Positions 5,407 to 9,938 of a stretch of 9,938 nt of DNA are shown here, piece after piece. The notes under the pieces were generated by a model, which was given only the letters and a program-made list of their open reading frames with translations, did not search any database and was not told the origin of the DNA. The position numbers were made by a program, and so were the translations under genes. Position 1 is the stretch's first letter. Each line of letters starts with the position of its first letter. The stretch comes from Flavobacteriaceae bacterium (GTDB taxonomy: Bacteria; Bacteroidota; Bacteroidia; Flavobacteriales; Flavobacteriaceae): the NCBI GenBank assembly GCA_023700885.1, contig JAMPYA010000066.1, positions 1 to 9,938 on the forward strand, given 5' to 3'.

Positions 5407-8157
5407 ATGAAATCTTTTATTACAAAAGTTGTTGAAACGGTTCTTCAAAAAAATATACCCTTAACTCAGTGTACTATAATTTTACCTTCTCATAGAGCGG
5501 GATTATTTATGAAAGAGGCTTTTAAAGAACAATTTAAAACGACCACTTTTTTACCTCGAATAATTAGTATTGAAGAGTTTATTATTGAAATTTCAGAATT
5601 GCAATTGATAGATAATATTCATTTATTATTTGAATTTTATAATATCTATAAAGATAATTACAAAGAGGAAATTGATTCTTTTGATAAATTTTATGAATGG
5701 GCAACCATTGCTTTAAATGATTTTAATGAAATAGACAGACATTTAATTTCTCCAAAAACCATTTTTCAAAATTTAAGCGATTTAAATAGAATAGAAGATT
5801 GGAATCCTCAAACACCTTTAAGTTCAAAATACCTCACTTTTTTTGATTATTTGCAAACCTATTATAACCAACTTTATAATCTATTATTGGAAAAGAAAAT
5901 AGGATATCAAGGAATGCTGTATCGAGAGGCCGTTCATAATATTCAAAATTTTATAAACAATCATCAAAGTCATCATTTTGTATTTGCGGGCTTTAATGCG
6001 TTAAACAAAGCCGAAGAAACTATTTTTCAAGAACTGTTAGAACACAATTTAGCATCAGTTTATTGGGATATTAATAAAGAAATGTTGGACTCAAAATTTA
6101 ATATCGGACATTTTTTAAAGAAATATCAAAACGATTGGAATTATTATAAAAAAAATCCTTTTTTATGGGTTGAAGAAGGACAACCAATAACGAACGATTT
6201 GCACGTAATTGGAATTCCTAAAAAGGTTTCTCAATTAAAATATGCAGGTGAAATTCTTCAGAAATTATCTAATTATAATAAAACAGCTTTAATACTTGCT
6301 GATGAAAATTTACTACCTGTTGCCTTAAATTCACTTCCACCTGAGGTGCAACAAGTTAATATTACGATGGGGTTACCTTTAAATTCTGTTCCTGCAAAAC
6401 AGCTTTTTGAAAATTTATTTTCACTAATTAATCCTAAAAATCAAGAAGGTGAAAACCAAGCTTTTTTTTATTATAATGATGTTATCAACTTCTTTAGACA
6501 GTCTTATTTATTAAAATTAAGCAATAAAGATTTACAATCTGTTGATTCCTATTTTCAAAAAAACATCATCAAACAGAATAAATTATTTCTTTCAAAAGAA
6601 GATGTCATAGAATTTATTGACATTTATTATTCAGACAATAGATCCATTTTAAGCTGTTTTTTTAATGCTAACATTGAAAATGTATCTGCCATTATTAAAA
6701 GTGTACTTTTATTAATACACGAACTTTTAAAGGTAAATGTTGGATTAGAAAGAGAATATCTTTTGCGATTTAATACCGTATTTTTAGAATTAGAAGTTTT
6801 AAACGATGCCTACAAAGATGTAATAACATTAAAAATATTACATCAGCTTTTCAATCAATTAGTAAAAACTGAAAACCTTTCTTTTCAAGGAGAGCCTTTA
6901 AGCGGTTTGCAAATAATGGGAGTTTTAGAGTCGAGAGTTTTAGATTTTAATACTTTAATTATAACCGGCGTCAATGAAGGAACATTGCCCTCTGGCAATA
7001 AAGACATTTCATTTATTCCGTTTGATATCAAAAAACATTTTGAACTACCAACCTTTGTAGAAAGAGATTTAATCTTTTCTTATCACTTTTTTAGACTTAT
7101 GCAAAGAGCTTCAGCTATTTATTTAATCTATAATAGTGAAACAGATTCTATAGGCGCAAGTGAGAAAAGCAGATTTTTAACTCAGTTAGAGATTCTTTAT
7201 CCTCAAATTAATCAGATTATAGTTGCCCCAATAGTTCATAATAATCCCAATAAATTAATTGAGATTAAGAAAACTCCAGAAATTATTGAAAAAATTAAAT
7301 TGAAATTAGAGAAAGGAATTTCTCCATCTGCTTTATCAACTTATGTACGTAATCCGATAGCGTTTTATCAAAAGTATATTTTAGATATAAAAGATTTGGA
7401 AGAACTTGAAGAAACAATGGAGTTAAATACCTTTGGAACGATAGTTCATGAAACCCTAAAAGAACTTTATACAACCTTTATCGGTTCAATTTTGACTTTA
7501 GATTCTATAAACTCAATGAAAAAGGTATATGTTGAAAAACTGGATAATCAGTTTATTAAATTTTATAAAAAAGGAGATTTACAAACAGGTAAAAATAAAT
7601 TGATTACCGAAGTTGCCAAAAAGTATATCGAATTAATGCTTGATTTAGATTTAAATAATTTAGAAAACAATGCAGAAATAGGTGTTGTTGAGATAGAAAA
7701 AACACTTTCAACACAACTTGATTTCGATGAATTGGATTTTTCAGTAATTTTAAAAGGAAACATTGATAGAATAGATATTTTTAATGGACAACAAAGAATA
7801 ATAGATTATAAAACAGGTAAAGTCATAGGCGCTGAACTAAAATTAAATCAATTTGATAAAATAAAAACAGATGATAAAAAGAGTAAGGTAATGCAGTTAT
7901 TACTATATGCTTATATATTTTTAAAACAACCTGAAAGTATCAATATTCAGTCTGTATTAACGGGTAACATTTCTTTTAAAAACATGAGTGAAGGTTTTAT
8001 CAGTGTTAACATAAGTAATGAACCTAGAGGGAAAGATTATGAGATAACCTTGGATAAGTTACATCCATTTATAGATGAAATAAAAAATTTGATATTAGAA
8101 ATTTTAAATCCGGACATTCCATTTACTGAGAAAGAAGTTAAATATTTTAATAAATGA
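5407..8157 (+). CDS. addB: AddB-like PD-(D/E)XK nuclease, partner of the AddA-type helicase-nuclease
   Basis: This large cytoplasmic protein (916 residues from the ATG at 5407) is the probable second subunit of the AddAB double-strand-break end-processing complex. The frame opens further upstream at a TTG at 5365, but that codon lies inside the terminator hairpin, so MKSFITK is the start. The N-terminus has the AddB-type ILPSHRAG (residues 25-32) and no Walker A. The central region has a degenerate helicase motif, LESRVLDFN followed by GVNEGTLP (~507-529). The C-terminal nuclease starts at about residue 639 (SPSALSTYVRNP) and has GTIVHE (H681), E764, GNIDRID (D787), DYKTGK (D800, K802) and QLLLYAY (Q830, Y834), so it looks active. 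The RCP cysteine of Fe-S-type AddB is asparagine (N649), and I count only two cysteines in the whole protein, so the iron-sulfur staple is absent. The stop overlaps the next gene's start. Confidence 0.85.
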   Translation: MKSFITKVVETVLQKNIPLTQCTIILPSHRAGLFMKEAFKEQFKTTTFLPRIISIEEFIIEISELQLIDNIHLLFEFYNIYKDNYKEEIDSFDKFYEWATIALNDFNEIDRHLISPKTIFQNLSDLNRIEDWNPQTPLSSKYLTFFDYLQTYYNQLYNLLLEKKIGYQGMLYREAVHNIQNFINNHQSHHFVFAGFNALNKAEETIFQELLEHNLASVYWDINKEMLDSKFNIGHFLKKYQNDWNYYKKNPFLWVEEGQPITNDLHVIGIPKKVSQLKYAGEILQKLSNYNKTALILADENLLPVALNSLPPEVQQVNITMGLPLNSVPAKQLFENLFSLINPKNQEGENQAFFYYNDVINFFRQSYLLKLSNKDLQSVDSYFQKNIIKQNKLFLSKEDVIEFIDIYYSDNRSILSCFFNANIENVSAIIKSVLLLIHELLKVNVGLEREYLLRFNTVFLELEVLNDAYKDVITLKILHQLFNQLVKTENLSFQGEPLSGLQIMGVLESRVLDFNTLIITGVNEGTLPSGNKDISFIPFDIKKHFELPTFVERDLIFSYHFFRLMQRASAIYLIYNSETDSIGASEKSRFLTQLEILYPQINQIIVAPIVHNNPNKLIEIKKTPEIIEKIKLKLEKGISPSALSTYVRNPIAFYQKYILDIKDLEELEETMELNTFGTIVHETLKELYTTFIGSILTLDSINSMKKVYVEKLDNQFIKFYKKGDLQTGKNKLITEVAKKYIELMLDLDLNNLENNAEIGVVEIEKTLSTQLDFDELDFSVILKGNIDRIDIFNGQQRIIDYKTGKVIGAELKLNQFDKIKTDDKKSKVMQLLLYAYIFLKQPESINIQSVLTGNISFKNMSEGFISVNISNEPRGKDYEITLDKLHPFIDEIKNLILEILNPDIPFTEKEVKYFNK

Positions 8158-8993
8158 AAATAGTTCAGAATATTATAATTGATGGCAATCATCAAAAACC
8201 CATTTTAACCGATGTTTATTTCAAAGAAAATAATCAATCTAAGGCAATTTTAATTTTTTGTCATGGATATAAAGGATATAAAGATTGGGGAGCCTGGAAT
8301 CTTATAGCAAAAGAATTTGCCAATAGCAATTTTTTCTTCATCAAATTTAACTTTTCTCATAACGGAGGTACTGTAGAAAACCCAATTGATTTTCCCGATT
8401 TAAAAGCTTTTGGAAATAATAATTATACTAAAGAATTAGATGATTTAGAACAAGTCATTAATTGGATTAATAGCTATAAATTATACGAAAAAGAGATTGA
8501 TAAAAGTAAAATCTATTTAATTGGACACTCTAGAGCTGGCGGAATTGTAACAATAAAAGCATCAGAAAACGATAAAATAACTAAAGTTGTTTCATGGGCA
8601 GGTGTATCCAATTTTGGGAATAGATTTCCTAAAAAGGAAGCATTAAAACAATGGGAAAATGACGGGGTGTTTTATGTTTTAAACGGCAGAACAAATCAAC
8701 AAATGCCACATTATTTTCAATATTATTTAAACTTTAAACAACATGAAAAAAGGCTAACAATTAAAACAGCGGTTAATAAATTAAAGATTCCTTATTTGAT
8801 AATTCATGGAACACAAGACGAGTCTGTATCCGTTCAGGAAGCGTATCAATTAAATCTTTGGAATCCTAAAAGCAAATTAGTTTTAATAGACAATGCGAGT
8901 CACACTTTTGGAATTAGTCATCCTTATACTGAAGAAAATTTGTCTGAAGCGATGAAAACTGTTGTTGAGGCAACAATAATTTTTTTAAAATAG
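8154..8993 (+). CDS. Alpha/beta hydrolase, substrate unknown
   Basis: This is a cytoplasmic serine hydrolase of 279 residues with the alpha/beta-hydrolase fold and no signal peptide. Visible elements are the oxyanion-hole strand LIFCHGYKGYKDWG (H37-G38), the nucleophile elbow IGHSRAGG with S126, the acid D222 in IIHGTQDESV, and the base H250 in DNASHTFG. Order and spacing fit a complete catalytic triad. The elbow reads G-H-S-R-A rather than the usual GxSxG, with alanine in the fifth position and glycine following. It resembles lysophospholipase or dienelactone-hydrolase-like proteins, but nothing here fixes the substrate. Its ATG overlaps the addB-like stop (ATGA, 8154-8157), indicating translational coupling in one transcript. 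Whether that reflects a shared function with end processing or simple operon packing cannot be told. Confidence 0.85.
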   Translation: MKIVQNIIIDGNHQKPILTDVYFKENNQSKAILIFCHGYKGYKDWGAWNLIAKEFANSNFFFIKFNFSHNGGTVENPIDFPDLKAFGNNNYTKELDDLEQVINWINSYKLYEKEIDKSKIYLIGHSRAGGIVTIKASENDKITKVVSWAGVSNFGNRFPKKEALKQWENDGVFYVLNGRTNQQMPHYFQYYLNFKQHEKRLTIKTAVNKLKIPYLIIHGTQDESVSVQEAYQLNLWNPKSKLVLIDNASHTFGISHPYTEENLSEAMKTVVEATIIFLK

Positions 8994-9003
8994 CTGTAAC
9001 TTC

Positions 9004-9022
9004 ACGCTTAATGCGTCTTTTT
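9004..9022 (+). terminator. Weak candidate terminator after the hydrolase gene
   Basis: ACGC (9004-9007) and GCGT (9013-9016) can form a four-pair stem with a TTAAT loop, followed by C and five T (9018-9022). It sits 10 bases after the hydrolase stop, where a terminator is expected, but the stem is very short compared with the two strong terminators upstream. Confidence 0.3.
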
Positions 9023-9038
9023 GTTAATTAAATGTTAA

Positions 9039-9058
9039 TAATTGAAATGTCTCAATTA
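9039..9058. repeat. Inverted repeat upstream of the DUF5020-like gene
   Basis: TAATTGA (9039-9045) and TCAATTA (9052-9058) are perfect reverse complements separated by six bases. The site ends 55 bases before the ATG at 9114 and could be a dimeric repressor or activator site, or a small RNA hairpin. In such AT-rich DNA a seven-base match can also arise by chance. Confidence 0.35.
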
Positions 9059-9079
9059 GAATTCTTGTAATACTTAGTG

Positions 9080-9089
9080 TTATTTTTAC
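9080..9089 (+). promoter_or_regulatory. Possible -7 region of the DUF5020-like gene
   Basis: TTATTTTTAC occurs here, 24 bases before the ATG, and also at 2525-2534, 27 bases before the first OmpA-like ATG. It contains a near match to TAnnTTTG (TATTTTTA). No TTG lies 17-23 bases upstream, so the -33 half is missing and the call is weak. The 120-base gap shows no purine riboswitch core. Confidence 0.22.
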
Positions 9090-9113
9090 CATCTAACATA
9101 TAACTATTTACAA

Positions 9114-9773
9114 ATGAAAAAAACAATTTTATTTTTAGCTATTTTATTTTCTACTTTTATCAGTGCACAAAATTTCCAGTTGCATAGAGATTTTGAAAGA
9201 GACCACTTTACAACCACTTTTGAAATGTTTAAAATGGATAAATATGGTAATACTTTCACTTTTATAGACTTTGATTATAATGCCAAATCAGGAATTAGCC
9301 AAGGATATTATGAAATTGCACGTGTTATTAAAACAGATAAAATGCCGATTGGTATTCATGTTGAGTATAATGGCGGATTAGGCACTTATGATATAAATGG
9401 AGTTGGGCAAATGGGATATACTATTAATAATGCTTGGATTTTAGGCGCAAATATTTCAAAAGGTAATGCCAAATGGGGATATTCTGCTTATGCTGGTTAT
9501 AAAGCAATTAAAAATGCCGATAGTGGAAACCTTCAAGTTACAGGAACTTGGTATGTAAATTTAATCGAAAATAAATTAACTTTTTCTGGTTTTGCTGATA
9601 TATGGACAGAAAATGGTTTAACTGAAAAAACGGTATTTTTGTCTGAACCACAATTATGGTATCATTTAAATAAAAGTTTTTCTATTGGCGGAGAAATTGA
9701 GTTGTCTAACAACTTTGCCGGATCATTAGAATTTAAAACTAGGCCTACTTTAGGAATTAAATGGAATATATAA
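9114..9773 (+). CDS. Outer-membrane barrel protein, DUF5020 family, Tsx-like
   Basis: This 219-residue protein has a clear signal peptide (residues 1-18, MKKTILF... ending ISA|Q) and then alternating polar and aromatic strands throughout, consistent with a beta-barrel of about 200 residues. Segments I recognise as typical of the DUF5020 family are TTTFEMFKMDKYGNTFTFID (33-52), HVEYNGGL (82-89), QVTGTWYVNL (141-150), FSGFADIW (157-164), FLSEPQLWYHLNK (175-187) and the closing PTLGIKWNI. That family resembles Tsx, the nucleoside channel of the Gram-negative outer membrane; I make this link from memory of the fold and motifs. An AzgA-type purine permease gene begins 11 bases after the stop, which supports a role in taking up bases or nucleosides. 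The ATG at 9114 gives the right signal peptide and follows an A-rich leader. The substrate is inferred, not shown. Confidence 0.75.
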   Translation: MKKTILFLAILFSTFISAQNFQLHRDFERDHFTTTFEMFKMDKYGNTFTFIDFDYNAKSGISQGYYEIARVIKTDKMPIGIHVEYNGGLGTYDINGVGQMGYTINNAWILGANISKGNAKWGYSAYAGYKAIKNADSGNLQVTGTWYVNLIENKLTFSGFADIWTENGLTEKTVFLSEPQLWYHLNKSFSIGGEIELSNNFAGSLEFKTRPTLGIKWNI

Positions 9774-9784
9774 AACATTAAATT

Positions 9785-9938
9785 ATGTTAGAGAAGTTTT
9801 TTAAAATCAAAGAAAATAAATCGACTTTAAAAGTTGAAATTATTGCCGGAATCACCACGTTTATGACTATGGTGTACATCTTAGCAGTAAACCCGAGCAT
9901 TTTAAGTGCCGCAGGAATGGATAAAGATGCTGTTTTTA
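9785..9938 (+). CDS. AzgA-type (NCS2-like) purine permease, N-terminal fragment cut by the right edge
   Basis: Only the first 51 codons are present, starting MLEKFFKIKENKST. The fragment shows the first segment of the AzgA/PbuG/GhxP group of hypoxanthine, guanine or adenine permeases. EIIAGITTFMTMVYILAVNP (residues 18-37) holds the conserved AGxTTF motif and the start of the first membrane helix, and it is followed by SILSAAGM. These are proton-coupled inner-membrane transporters. The gene follows the DUF5020-like barrel after 11 bases with no terminator or evident promoter between, so the two are probably co-transcribed. Which purine is carried cannot be decided from this fragment. Confidence 0.85.
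   Translation, partial: MLEKFFKIKENKSTLKVEIIAGITTFMTMVYILAVNPSILSAAGMDKDAVF

Noticed and set aside
7563..7763. Minus-strand 66-residue open frame inside the AddB-like gene
   Set aside because: It is a shadow across the conserved nuclease region; it is serine- and lysine-rich with no recognisable motif.
8994..9113. Purine riboswitch in front of the purine-transport pair
   Set aside because: I looked for the conserved aptamer core and its paired arms and saw neither; only a short hairpin and an inverted repeat are present.

Overview
The window looks like a chromosomal segment of a member of the Bacteroidota, most likely a marine or aquatic Flavobacteriaceae. The DNA is very AT-rich, the start codons have A-rich leaders rather than Shine-Dalgarno sequences, and one intergenic region carries a good TTG/TAnnTTTG promoter. 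The families present (OmpA proteins with thrombospondin type 3 repeats, a DUF5020-like barrel, a divergent AddB-type nuclease) also fit that group. Every gene is on the + strand, coding density is high, and no gene-free gap exceeds about 120 bases. I see no mobile element, tRNA, rRNA, CRISPR array or phage gene.

Layout. (1) At 2-1210 is the C-terminal part of an AddA/RecB-type helicase-nuclease, cut by the left edge. (2) At 1261-2457 is a complete kbl (glycine C-acetyltransferase). (3) At 2562-3926 and 4003-5331 are two tandem outer-membrane proteins. Each has a signal peptide, a small beta-barrel, five calcium-binding type TSP3 repeats and a C-terminal OmpA-like domain, and each is followed by a strong intrinsic terminator. 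(4) At 5407-8157 is an AddB-like PD-(D/E)XK protein, overlapped by 4 bases by an alpha/beta hydrolase at 8154-8993. (5) At 9114-9773 is a DUF5020/Tsx-like outer-membrane barrel, followed after 11 bases by the start of an AzgA-type purine permease that runs off the right edge.

How the genes relate. The helicase-nuclease at the left and the AddB-like protein are the two halves of a double-strand-break end-processing enzyme, here separated by three unrelated genes. The two OmpA-like proteins form an envelope pair that shares a nearly identical barrel but has diverged in the peptidoglycan-binding domain. The last two genes look like an outer-membrane channel plus inner-membrane permease pair for purine bases or nucleosides.

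I did not find a clearly new defence or mobile system. The points most worth a second look are the OmpA pair (conserved front, diverged back, lost peptidoglycan aspartate), the terminators lying only about 25 bases before the next start codon, the absence of the Fe-S cysteines from AddB, and the DUF5020-AzgA pairing.
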